A stretch of DNA of 23,220 nt from Fonticula alba (GCF_000388065.1 NW_009242973.1:854340-877559), one strand, 5' to 3'; positions 9,801 to 18,715 are shown, counted from the stretch's first letter. Notes: generated by a model not told the origin, from the letters alone. Translations and numbers: made by a program.

Positions 9801-11940
9801 TCCGCCCCTTTTCTGGGCCACCTCCCAAGTAAAGCGTGCCCACAGAGCAGGAGGGAGGCCGCGAGGCGGGGGGACGCCTGGGCGACCGCGCTGCGCCCGA
9901 AAGCCACGGAGGCCTGGAGCCCCTGCCCCTCGACCGGGGCGCCGGGCATCAAACGCCGGGGGCGGTCGGAGCATTCCTCGTACCGGAAGCGACCGGCCAG
10001 CCGCTCGGCCAGACCCCTTCCACGGCCCCCCCTCACCGCCGCCTCGAGCACGCTAGGCAACGGCAGGAGCGCCGAGGCCCGGCAGGATCCGGGGGGATGA
10101 CGCCGGTGCCGGAGTCGGCCCGCCCAGCTCCCCCAGGGGCTGGCCCCACACATGCACGGCCGTGAGGGGGAGGCGGGAGGCGGGAGGCTGCCCCACAGCC
10201 CCGGGAGTGGGGGCGAGCCTGGGACGAGGTGCCGCCAAAGTGACACCAAGGGAGGCAGGACAAGGGCGGGCAGGATGCCCGCGCGCCTCGCGTGGCAGGA
10301 CGGGCCCATGCTGGAGACCCCGCTATCGCGCAGGCAAGGGACCCGCGGACACGGCGCTGTCGAGCAGCCCGCCGGGAAATTAACACCACCGCGGCCACCG
10401 GAGGGGCTGGCCGACAAACATCGCAGCGCACGAGGAGCATGGCAGGGCGGTGTTGGTGGAGATTTCGCACACCGCACTCGCCAGACTGGGGCAGAAGGGG
10501 GTGGGGGAGGGCCGAGTGCTGCAACATTGCCCGGAAGGACGAGGCCCCGCCGCCATTGACGGCCAGCGCCCTTGCTGGCGCGCCCCGGAGGTGCGGCCAA
10601 AAATCGAGGCACCCCGGAAATGACCCGTCGTGCGCGCCCGGCAAACGCACGCCAATATTACCCTGGCGCCGACGCCACATCGAGGAGAGCAAGGGCGGCG
10701 GCCGCCGTGCCTCCGGGTCGACGACACCGTCGACCGGCCCCGTGGTTCTCCCGCCGCCCCCCCCATCCCCCCTGTGGACGACTCGCCGAGGCTAAATCAT
10801 TGGCGGACGACCGCCATGCACACTGACGGAGGATTGCACCCGAGCCTGCGCGAACCCCACGTGGGGGTCGCATTGCGTGCACGCCTGCCCGAGGGCAGAC
10901 GGGTGGGCATATTGCATGGGCGCTCTTGCCAAGCGCCTGCCCCCGCGCCGGTCGCAGCCACTCCACTCGAGCACCGCTGCCATGCTCCAACGCCGGCCCC
11001 GGTGGCCGAGGGCCGACGCACAGGAGCAAAGGGGGCCTGGACGTGGGAGGCCCGGCCCTGGCGCATGACGCATTGCGTCTGAGCCCCACGCTGCGAGCCC
11101 CCCGCCCCCTCGTCCGACGCTGCGCTGGCCCGGCCCTCTGCCGCCCCCCCCCCTCCCGAACGCCACAGGCCCCTGGAGCTGTCCAGCACAGACGCCATCC
11201 GGGCCCGGGGTAACTGTCCGAGGGGCGCGGTTCGCTCATGGGGCGCAGTCGAAGGGCAAGGCGCCAGTCAAGCAGCCCGCGGCGTCTGCGCTACTCGGAA
11301 GCAGGGCGAGCAGCGCCGCCGGCCAGTCGCCCCAACGATGGCAGATGCGGGCCTCTGCGCCCGCGGCACTGTTAATAGGCCCTGTCCTTCGGCTCGAAGA
11401 GGGCCGGGGAAGGGGCCACTCCCCCGACGTTCCCCCTGCCTTTAACCCGGCCTGCCGCCCAAACTGCCCCCTCGGCCGCGTAGCCGCCGGGCTTTCGGTC
11501 GGAAGGCAGACCGGGCCCAGCATGCCCCCGGTGTCGGGTCCCCGGTGCCCGCGGTAAGTACCGGCCACGGACATGTCGCTGCGCCAACTGGCCTCGTGCC
11601 CTTTCGTACCCTGGGGCGGGCTGCCGCTTGTCGCACCGAATCCGGAAGCCGCGCATGCATGCCAAGGAGCCGCCACCCAGGCGGGGCATCTCCACCGCCG
11701 CCGAGACTTGGGTGTTGCGGCGAGCCTCCCCCCCCCCCTACCCCACGGCGTGTGGAGCATTGCCATCAAGGCAGAGCATCTTTCAGACCCCTTTCCAACC
11801 CCTCCCCCGCCTCGCATCGCCGCGTGGGCGCTCAAGGGCAATACACGCTTGTACGCGCACCCGAACACACACGCACAGCAGCCCGGCCCGGCGCCCCGGA
11901 GCCCGCCTAACGCGTCCCCACGCGACCGAGGGGGGGGGGG

Positions 11941-12291
11941 NNNNNNNNNNNNNNNNNNNNNNNNNNNNNNNNNNNNNNNNNNNNNNNNNNNNNNNNNNNN
12001 NNNNNNNNNNNNNNNNNNNNNNNNNNNNNNNNNNNNNNNNNNNNNNNNNNNNNNNNNNNNNNNNNNNNNNNNNNNNNNNNNNNNNNNNNNNNNNNNNNNN
12101 NNNNNNNNNNNNNNNNNNNNNNNNNNNNNNNNNNNNNNNNNNNNNNNNNNNNNNNNNNNNNNNNNNNNNNNNNNNNNNNNNNNNNNNNNNNNNNNNNNNN
12201 NNNNNNNNNNNNNNNNNNNNNNNNNNNNNNNNNNNNNNNNNNNNNNNNNNNNNNNNNNNNNNNNNNNNNNNNNNNNNNNNNNNNNNNNNNN
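11941..12291. other. Assembly gap (N)
   Basis: There are 351 unknown bases. The left flank ends in a run of at least ten G and the right flank begins G-rich, so the gap probably lies in a G/C homopolymer block. Nothing can be said about its content. Confidence 0.97.
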
Positions 12292-12857
12292 GGGGGCGGG
12301 GACGGTCAGAGGGGCAGGGGCAGACAGGGAGGGCCTGCGTGGGATGTTGCCGTCCGTCGTGGTTATATCCATCCGATGGGCATGGGCATGGGGATGTGCA
12401 CCGCGCATGAAGGAACAACGCCCGGCTCGGGAAAGGTCGACATGGACATGCGAAAATAATAGACATGCCGCCCGCAAACGGCAGCCGGCGGCTAACACGA
12501 ACCACCGCCGGGATTGTGGGGTGGCGAATGTTAATACCCGCTTGATTGTGGGTGTGATACCACGGCGTGCATGTGATGTGTCACGGACACATGGTGCTAC
12601 TCGAGTGGCACCACCGCCATCATCCGAGCGTTGGGACATGCGATGTTTCGATGCGAGCCCCGGCCTGCGCGCGCGCGTGTGTGTGTGTGCTTGCGTGCTT
12701 GTGCGTAAGTGTGTCAAAGTGTGATCTGGCCCCGGAGGACACGGGCAGGATGGCGCCGGGCCGATCGGGCGCGCGCCCGTGAACACCAACACCCCCCCCC
12801 CCCTTCCCCGGACATTCTCTTCTTCTTGCCCCGCCATCGCCCACTTGTGCGCCCCTC
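12292..12857. other. Upstream flank of RAD51B, no gene seen
   Basis: This is GC-rich sequence with two short AT-rich patches (about 12450-12460 and 12527-12536) and a (GT)n tract (about 12676-12715). No coding frame with protein-like composition is visible. It probably holds the distal RAD51B promoter. Confidence 0.6.
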
Positions 12858-12864
12858 TATAAAT
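12858..12864 (+). promoter_or_regulatory. TATA-like box upstream of RAD51B
   Basis: TATAAAT sits in otherwise very GC-rich DNA, 133 bp upstream of the RAD51B ATG. If used at the usual spacing, transcription would begin near 12890, so the following (CA)n tract would be in the 5' UTR. The position is suggestive and there is no direct proof of use. Confidence 0.5.
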
Positions 12865-12918
12865 TGGCCGCTCCCACCAACATACACCGACATGCACTGA
12901 CGCGCACGCATCCAACCA

Positions 12919-12965
12919 GGCACACACACACACGCACACGCACACACACGCACACGCACACGCAT
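12919..12965 (+). repeat. (CA)n tract in the RAD51B 5' leader
   Basis: A CA repeat with CG interruptions ends about 30 bp before the ATG at 12997. The cysteine-rich protein gene has the same arrangement. Confidence 0.8.
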
Positions 12966-12996
12966 ATACATTCTTTCTCCGGGCGCATACTACGCC

Positions 12997-14693
12997 ATGG
13001 CTGCTCCCTCGGCCGCTCCCCCGGCCGCTCCCCCGGCCGCTCCCCCGGCCGCTCCCCCGGCCGCTCCCTCGGCCGCTGGCGGTGGCGGCGAGGCACACGC
13101 CCCCCCTCTAGGCCTGTTGGATATCCACGCGTCGATTGGCCTCGGGGCCGGCACGCGCCTGCTCGCCACGCTGCCAGCCGGTCCTGGTGGCGGGCCGCTG
13201 CTGGACCCGGCAGCCCTCGGCCGCCTTCAAACCTTCGGGTTGACTACCTGCCATGTGCGCCATGCTCGGGCCCCTGCCCGGCGCCCTTCTTTTGCTCCTT
13301 TGGCTCCATCATCCCCCCATGGCGCCGGCCATGGTCTTGCCTCGCCACACGAACCGCATGCGCAGCCACCCCGCTGACTGGCCTGGGCGCCTGCTCTGGA
13401 AGGATTTCCTCCTCTCCTGCGATTACCGCCTGTCGGTGGTGCTAAACGAGGACACCAGGTCCATCCGGGAGATCAAGCGCCGGGTTTCCCTCGAGATCTC
13501 GCCCCCACTGGTCCAGGCACGCCGACACCGCGTGCATCTTTCCCTCCTGCTGCCTGTCCCGCCCGTGCGCGCACGCATACATGCATCGCAGCATGCATGC
13601 GTGCATGCTCCGACGCAAGCTCTGACACTTGCCTCCCCCTTCGATCGACCCCCAGGCGTCGCGACTTCACTTGCCGGCTGACGGCCAGCCGGCCAACTCA
13701 CACGGCACCTGTGACTCCTTCTTTGCCACTGGCATCCCGGCACTGGATGCCTTGCTGAAGGGCGGTCTCCCGCGGTTCTCGGTGACCGAGGTACGCCGAC
13801 CGGCCTTTCATGCGGTCGCCCCTTGAAATGCCTACTGATGGTTCCCGCTGCCCGCCCATATCCTCTCAGGTGGTCGGCCCCTCGGGCTGCGGCAAGACAC
13901 AGCTCTGCATGACCATCGCCTCGGAGTTCCTGGCGCGCACGCAAAATGCAAGCGGGCCGGATGCTCCAGGGGTCCTGTACATTGACACGGAGAATGCCTT
14001 CTCCCCGGTCCGGTACGTGCGAAGACCGGCATTTCCCTCTCTCTCTCTCTGCCTCTCTCTCTGCCTCTCCCGGCAGCCGCCATACACATTTGTTCCCCCT
14101 GCTGTGCTGCTGGCTGATGCGACCCATGGGATGGTAGCTTTTCCGAGATCGCTCGGGCACGGTTCCCCCAAAGCGAGGGCCTGCTTGACCGTATCCGCGT
14201 GGTTGCTGTCGCCTCCACGACGGATCTTCTCCACATGTGCGTGGCATGCCCCTGTCGATGGTTGGTCCCCCTCCCTCCCGGTGTCGCGGGTGCCTCTCCC
14301 GCCGCGCTGACCCATCCGCCGGTCCCAGTCTCATGGATCTGGAGAGCCAGATCATCGAAAATAGCATCGCCTTCGTCGTGGTGGACTCGATTGCCGCGCT
14401 GGTTCGACGCGAGTTTGCCCGTGACCAGCCACCTTCGACTGGGTCTCCGTCGGGCCCGGTCGCCGATCGCGGCACCCTCGGGTCAGGGCTGATTGCTCGA
14501 ACTGAGCTTCTCAGCCGACAGGCCTCCATCATGAAGTACGGACATCCTTCCACCGTGCACCAGACCTCCACCTAGAGCACACGCCCTCTCTAACCGGTGG
14601 CCCGATCCCACGCAGATACATCAGCTCCTACCACGGAGTGCCGGTGCGCTCCCCGCCTTTGGTCGCGCACATGCACACAAACACACACACACA

Positions 14694-14727
<34 letters not shown>

Positions 14728-15309
14728 GCGCATCTCCCTCCCCTATCCGTTTTTGCCCTCCCACCTGCGCGCACCCAGTCTGCCCACCGCTCGGGGCCCG
14801 CCGCCGTTCGCTGACCGCCGGTTCGTGGGCTCGCATAGTTCTTCGTCACCAACCAAGTGTTGGTCCGTGCCTCGAAGAGCGAGGGCACAGACGCTGGAAT
14901 CGATCATCCGCGCGAGTATCTGCAAGATAAGCATGGACTTCCTGGTACGGAAGTCGCCTTACTTGCTCAAGTCCCCACCCTGTTCAAACACACGCACGCA
15001 CACATACACACATACATACATACATACATGCATACATACGTGTCTCATCTGCTCACCCTCCTCCACCCCACGGTAGAGCCTCAGCTGACCGCGGCACTCG
15101 GCAACACATGGGCTCATGCCGTCAATACCCGCCTCAGTGTGGACTACTCGCTGGCCGGCCCGTCCGGGATAGCGCCCTCCGCCGGCGACCGGCCGACCGC
15201 CAGGCTGTCGGCTCCACGGCGTTGGATTGACGTCGCCAAAAGCCCGGTTGCCCCGCATGCACGCTCGACCTATGTCATCACTGATCGTGGCTTCGACATT
15301 GGCTCCTAG
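12997..15309 (+). CDS. RAD51B: RAD51B, RAD51-paralogue recombination ATPase
   Basis: Nine exons: 12997-13254, 13403-13531, 13656-13790, 13870-14012, 14138-14236, 14329-14535, 14616-14643, 14839-14944 and 15077-15309. All phases match and the product is 445 residues. Residues 1-39 are an Ala/Pro-repeat extension. Residues ~66-125 match the N-terminal helical domain (GLTTCHDFLLSC resembles the LTCQDFL segment of animal RAD51B). Walker A is GPSGCGKT (177-184), followed by YIDTENAFS. Walker B is AFVVVD (Asp274). [19 protein letters not shown] and AKSPVAP near the C-terminus are hallmarks of RAD51B rather than RAD51C, XRCC3 or RAD51 itself. RAD51B works in the RAD51B-RAD51C-RAD51D-XRCC2 complex, helping load RAD51 on single-stranded DNA in the nucleus. 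Both nucleotide-binding motifs look intact. At 445 residues it is longer than the human protein (about 350-385), mainly because of the N-terminal extension. The first ATG after the (CA)n leader was chosen. Confidence 0.93.
13003..13076 (+). repeat. In-frame 12-bp tandem repeat coding Ala/Pro
   Basis: About six copies of a GCTCCCCCGGCC-type unit encode A-P-P-A repeats at the RAD51B N-terminus. The 12-bp period preserves the frame, so copy-number changes would alter only the length of the extension. Confidence 0.85.
13255..13402 (+). other. RAD51B intron 1
   Basis: The donor is GTGCGC. The branch-like motif CTGAC is at 13374-13378 and the acceptor GGAAG at 13398-13402; phase 0 on both sides, 148 nt. 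An earlier CGCAG (13361-13365) is also possible, but the chosen AG restores the family segment T-C-x-D-F-L and lies 25 nt past the branch motif. Confidence 0.8.
13532..13655 (+). other. RAD51B intron 2
   Basis: The donor is GTGCAT, branch-like CTGAC at 13622-13626, acceptor CCCCCAG, phase 0, 124 nt. It holds a palindrome-rich patch of CATGCATG-type sequence near 13575-13608. The donor is the least certain in this gene. Confidence 0.65.
13791..13869 (+). other. RAD51B intron 3
   Basis: The donor is GTACGC, branch-like CTGAT at 13835-13839, acceptor CCTCTCAG, phase 0, 79 nt. It lies just before the Walker A exon, and joining gives [14 protein letters not shown], matching the family. Confidence 0.92.
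14013..14137 (+). other. RAD51B intron 4
   Basis: The donor is GTACGT, branch-like CTGAT at 14114-14118, acceptor GGTAG, phase 2, 125 nt. It contains a (CT)n tract at about 14038-14066. Confidence 0.88.
14237..14328 (+). other. RAD51B intron 5
   Basis: The donor is GTGCGT, branch-like CTGAC at 14307-14311, acceptor GTCCCAG, phase 2, 92 nt. The next exon carries Walker B. Confidence 0.88.
14536..14615 (+). other. RAD51B intron 6
   Basis: The donor is GTACGG, branch-like CTAAC at 14590-14594, acceptor CACGCAG, phase 2, 80 nt. It leads into the 28-nt exon 7 (14616-14643). Confidence 0.85.
14644..14838 (+). other. RAD51B intron 7 with (CA)n/(TA)n microsatellite
   Basis: The donor is GTGCGC, branch-like CTGAC at 14811-14815, acceptor CGCATAG, phase 0, 195 nt. 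It carries a compound CA then TA repeat at about 14673-14727, the most AT-rich simple repeat in the window. Confidence 0.88.
14945..15076 (+). other. RAD51B intron 8 with (CA)n/(CATA)n
   Basis: The donor is GTACGG and the acceptor CACGGTAG, phase 1, 132 nt. The repeat lies at about 14988-15041. A weaker branch motif CTCAC is present near 15052. The joined protein reads [16 protein letters not shown]. Confidence 0.78.
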
Positions 15310-15812
15310 CAATACACTGGGCACACCTCGTATGCCCCCCCCCCCCCCCCCCCGAGCGCACCATAGCACATGAGGTGGGATGGGTGACCAAAATGTGTAT
15401 AAACAAGGACTTAGGAAGGGAGAGTGTGGTGACTAGAATACAAGAGGTCGCTGCCAATGGCATGGGAAGGAGCGCGGGCGAGGAGCAGAGGGAAGATGCG
15501 CACGGCAGTCGGGGCCCTCTCTGTGGGGCCCCTCCCCCTGCTGCTGGGTGCTGCTGCGGCTGGGGGTGCCACATGTGCGCGCGCGCGCGCGCTCACACAC
15601 ACGTACACACACATACGCGTGTATATCTCTCCGGCCTCCCTCGCCTCCCTTTGCAAAGGGAATGTGTGCGCATTCGGGAGGGGGGGAGAGCGCGGACGAA
15701 AGCACAAGAACCCGAAGAGGGTGCGCGCGCGCACACACACATACACACACATACACACACACACAGGCGCCCTGACCCACCGCCTTCGCAGGTGTGTCCT
15801 CCCCTCGCCCAT
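15310..15812. other. Short convergent intergenic region
   Basis: These 503 bp separate the RAD51B and CK1 stop codons, so the two 3' UTRs share or overlap this stretch. It contains C19 (15335-15353), (CG)n/(CA)n at about 15576-15622, and another (CG)n/(CA)n at about 15723-15765. A TATAAAC near 15398 is the only AT-rich motif seen. No gene is supported. Confidence 0.75.
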
Positions 15813-17581
15813 TCAGGAGGCATCGTCGCCCCCGTATGACGAGGGGAAGAGCAGCCGGCGGAGCTGGCGACGGCGACTCTGAACGCTGGGCATTTGCGCG
15901 CCCATATTGCAAGATAAGGGTGTTGTGACGGGCGTCCGAGAGGGGGAGGAGACCAGGGTGAGTACTTCGAGGAAAGGGGAGGGGGCATTTGGACATCGGG
16001 CAAAAAGGGGAAGGACGCACGCTGGCTGGGCATTGTCATCCTGACCGTCAGCCGGCATGGGGGCCTCTATGGCTGAGGAAGGAGGTGGGGTCGAGCCGGG
16101 AGGATTTTGAGACTGAGGTCACGTCGGTGGTACCAAGAGGGGGGAAGGAAATAAGAAAGAGAAGAAGGGAGAAGAAGGGAGAAGAAGGAAGAAGGAGAGA
16201 GAAGAAGGGAGAAGAAGGGAGAAGAAGAAGGGAGAGAGTCAATCGATACGAAGGGAACACGCCGAGGAGGGAGAACACAGGGACACGACACAGGGGGGGG
16301 GGGGGGGGCCGACGTAGACGCACCTTGACAAGGGCCGGCGAGGTGGCAGCCGCCGGTGCCTCGGTCGGGGGGATTGCCCCGGCGACAGGTAGGCTGCCAC
16401 CATCGACGGCTGCCCCCGGGTCAGGCCGGGGCTTGCGCCGAAGGGCCGACGGCTTGGCAGTCCCGGCGGCCGGGTCATCAGCGGGAGGGGCTGACGCCGG
16501 CACATTTCCAGACACCCGCAGGGTGGCCACGCCGAGAGTGATGTCGGAGTTGGTCGGCAGGGTGCCTGACGTGGTGGGCATCGAGCCACCGGCCGGGGCC
16601 GGGTTGCTGGCGCCATATTGCTGGAGATAAGCTGCCCCACCGGCGGCTGCCCCAGGAGCAGCGGAGGCCGACAGGTCGGCGGGGGCTCCCCCGGCGGCCG
16701 GCACCGGGGGCGACGATGGCTTCAGGCCGGTGCCCGATCCGGGCGCCAGCGGGGTCTCCTCCTCGCCATCGGCGTCCTGCGTGGGGGGAAGTGCCTTCCG
16801 GAAGTCGCCCTCCTGGGGCGCCCCTCCGGCGGGGAGGGCGGCCACGCCGCTGCCCCCCTGGGGCGGGAAGTACGTCTCCAGCATCATGTCCCCGGGCGGG
16901 GTGACGCCCCACTTCTGGCTGACCACACACCAATCGAACATGTAGTCGTAGACGAAGTTCCGGGCGTTGAAGAGGTTGCGGAAGAGGTTGCGCAGGTACA
17001 CATAGTCCGGCTTGTCATTGTAGCGAAGGCCGCGCACATGGTTGAAGTACTCAAGGAACTCATCTGGCATCGGGGAACGGGGAACGGGGAACGGGGGCGG
17101 GGGGGGGGAGAAGGAGACAGAGTAAGGAATCGGCAAGGGGAGGCAGGGGGGGATCAAGCGGCAAAAGGGAAAAAGAAACACAAAATAAATCCCTCCGGGC
17201 AGGGACGCAACGCACTGGGATAGCTCCGGCACAGCTGGGCCGGGGGGCAGTTGATCTTGATGTGCTTGATCTTTTCATACTTCTGTGCCTTGGTTCCGTG
17301 GCGCTGGCCCTGCCACGGGAGGGAGCCCCGCAAGAAGTACATGAAGATGTAGCCGAGGGCCTCCATGTCGTCACGACGGGATTGCTCTGAATGATGAGGT
17401 GGAGGAGGAGTTGGATTAGCGCAATCAGAAGGAGGGCGACGGAAAGAGAGAGAGAGAGAGAGGGAGAGGGAGAGAGGGAGAGAGGGAGAGAGGGAGGGAG
17501 AGAGGGGGAGAGAGAGGGAGAGGGAGGGAGAGAGGGGGAGAGAGGGGGAGAGAGAGGGAGAGAGAGCGGGAGCGCGAGAGC

Positions 17582-17627
<46 letters not shown>

Positions 17628-18715
17628 GGGGGGGGGGGAGCCGGAAGGCGGGCCGCGAGAAAGGAGGTGGCCTGAGAGGGAGCGCGACTGCCCGGGAGCA
17701 CGGCACCACGCACCGATACCCTTGTGAGTGTTGATGGAGGCATAGCGAGCTGTCCCGGTGAGACTCTTGCCCTCGCGATAGTAGGCATGCGTGCGAGTCT
17801 TGGGGTCACGGAAGCGCTTGGCCAGGCCGAAGTCCACCAGGTGGACGGCGTTGGCTGGCCGGCACGAGGGGTGGAGGAAGGGAAAAAAAAACGAAGGAAG
17901 ACATGTGAGTAGACGAGCATGGCGGCCGGGACACCAGACCGGTGGGTGATGCATACCTGTCTGGCGCCGGCCCATCAGGAAGTTGTCGGGCTTGATGTCG
18001 CGGTGGATGAAGTCCGCGCGGTGGAGCGCCTCCACGCGGGAGATCTTTCACAGGAAGACGACGAAACGGTCAGTGGGAGGCCCCATGTGGAGACGGGAGG
18101 CCGAGGAGGGGGGAGGGGCGGGCCGGACGTGACACGCACTAGCTGGTCCGAAAGGAGGAGGACCGTCTTCACGGAGAAGCGGCGCTTGCAAAAGTCAAAC
18201 AAAGCCTCCAGGCTGGGGCCAAGTAGCTCCATCACCATGACATAATACTCGCCCTCCTTGCCGAACCAATGGACCTTGGGGATGCCGCCATTGGGGAAGG
18301 TGTCTGTGCGGGTGGGCGGCCATGTCCAGGCGCGAGGGGGCACCACACACGCAGGACACGTGGAGATTGTGCCATCGGGGAGGGGGTGTCAAAAAAAAAA
18401 AGAAGGAGGGGACGGGGGAGGCGCGCGTGCGATGATCGGAGCAGGGGGTGGGTGGGGGGGGGGGCGAAGCCCATCCACGCGGCAGGAGACCGGCGGGATC
18501 CGCGGATGGGCATGATAGCACGCACTGCTGCCGCTGAGGAGGCGATACACGCGGGTCTCGTAGTGCAGTTGCGGATGTTCGGAACTGATGGGCTCCAGCT
18601 TAATTGCCACTTCGGAGCCGTTGGTCTGATCGATGCCGAGGTACACCTCGCCGAAGGCGCCAGATCCAATGCGCCGCTTCAGCTTGAAGCGGCCCTTAGC
18701 AATGCGGAAATCCAT
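15813..18715 (-). CDS. CK1: Casein kinase 1 family Ser/Thr kinase
   Basis: Eight exons on the minus strand: 18715-18526, 18303-18140, 18044-17957, 17854-17714, 17386-17216, 17063-16324, 16112-16021 and 15885-15813. Phases match throughout and the product is 552 residues. The kinase domain begins close to the N-terminus: [12 protein letters not shown] (16-27), VAIK Lys39, [20 protein letters not shown] with Asp134, DFG at 155-157, then RYASINTH and GIEQSRRDD, the CK1 signature that replaces APE. GSLPWQG and DKPDY..LR.LF.NLF complete the fold by about residue 300. The tail (~300-552) is Pro/Ala/Gly-rich and probably disordered, ending with a basic [10 protein letters not shown] segment. CK1 phosphorylates primed or acidic sites in many pathways. 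It looks closer to the delta/epsilon type than gamma, but this is not certain. All catalytic residues are present. Exons 1-6 are secure; exons 7-8 rest on splice signals and phase only. Confidence 0.9.
15886..16020 (-). other. CK1 intron 7
   Basis: The donor is GTGCGT and the acceptor ATGCCCAG, phase 2, 135 nt. The downstream exon codes for the basic C-terminus. The join is supported by splice signals and phase only. Confidence 0.6.
16113..16323 (-). other. CK1 intron 6 with purine/pyrimidine tandem repeat
   Basis: The donor is GTGCGT, immediately followed by a C16 run on the sense strand (16293-16308). A GGGAGAAGAA-type repeat at about 16150-16234 reads as a pyrimidine tract on the sense strand. 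The acceptor GACCTCAG is inferred by phase 0. The alternative CCTCAG about 40 nt downstream would give an immediate stop. Confidence 0.65.
17064..17215 (-). other. CK1 intron 5
   Basis: The donor is GTGCGT and the acceptor GATGCCAG, phase 1, 152 nt. Three GGGGAAC units (about 17073-17093) and a G run give a C-rich tract before the acceptor on the sense strand. Joining restores Y-P-N-E-F-L, matching CK1. Confidence 0.9.
17387..17713 (-). other. CK1 intron 4 with long (GA)n tract
   Basis: This is the longest intron here at 327 nt, with donor GTGCGT and acceptor CATCATTCAG, phase 1. About 17443-17637 is an almost pure GA/GGGAGA array that reads (CT)n on the sense strand. CTAAT and CTGAT branch-like motifs lie 28-40 nt before the acceptor. 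Joining restores T-H-K-G-I-E-Q-S-R-R-D-D. Confidence 0.93.
17855..17956 (-). other. CK1 intron 3
   Basis: The donor GTATGC is the only one in the window without C at position +4. The acceptor is CCGGCCAG, phase 1, 102 nt. It separates the catalytic-loop exon from the DFG exon. Confidence 0.88.
18045..18139 (-). other. CK1 intron 2
   Basis: The donor is GTGCGT and the acceptor TGTGAAAG, phase 0, 95 nt, with branch-like CTGAC 24 nt upstream of the AG. Joining gives S-D-Q-L-I-S-R-V-E, matching CK1. Confidence 0.9.
18304..18525 (-). other. CK1 intron 1
   Basis: The donor is GTGCGT and the acceptor CCCGCACAG, phase 1, 222 nt. It lies between the VAIK exon and the hinge-region exon. Confidence 0.85.

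Larger units (their letters stand above)
7283..11940. other. Divergent intergenic region (left of the gap), no gene supported
   Basis: This stretch lies upstream of the cysteine-rich protein gene. It contains a (GT)n tract (7297-7346), a G run (7429-7447), a (GA)n tract (7526-7566), a very long C tract (7987-8095), C21 (8409-8429), (GT)n (9535-9600) and C58/C25 (9713-9800). The remaining sequence is unique and very GC-rich. Several frames exceed 300 codons, but their products are Arg/Gly/Pro/Ala-rich, show no recognisable motifs and do not join into a gene by phase-matched introns. I found no tRNA-like A/B-box pair. Confidence 0.65.

Noticed and set aside
9158-10612. 484-codon open frame on the minus strand
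   Set aside because: It translates the C58 and (GT)n repeats into poly-Gly and Thr-His strings and has no domain. It is a by-product of high GC and simple repeats.
7283-12857. CRISPR, insertion sequence, prophage or transposon
   Set aside because: No spaced direct repeats, terminal inverted repeats or transposase or integrase motifs were seen. The setting is eukaryotic.
16048-16323. Read-through of CK1 exon 6 to a stop at 16048
   Set aside because: The extension translates the C16 run and TTC/CTC repeats into Pro/Leu/Ser strings. A GTGCGT donor sits exactly where protein-like sequence ends.
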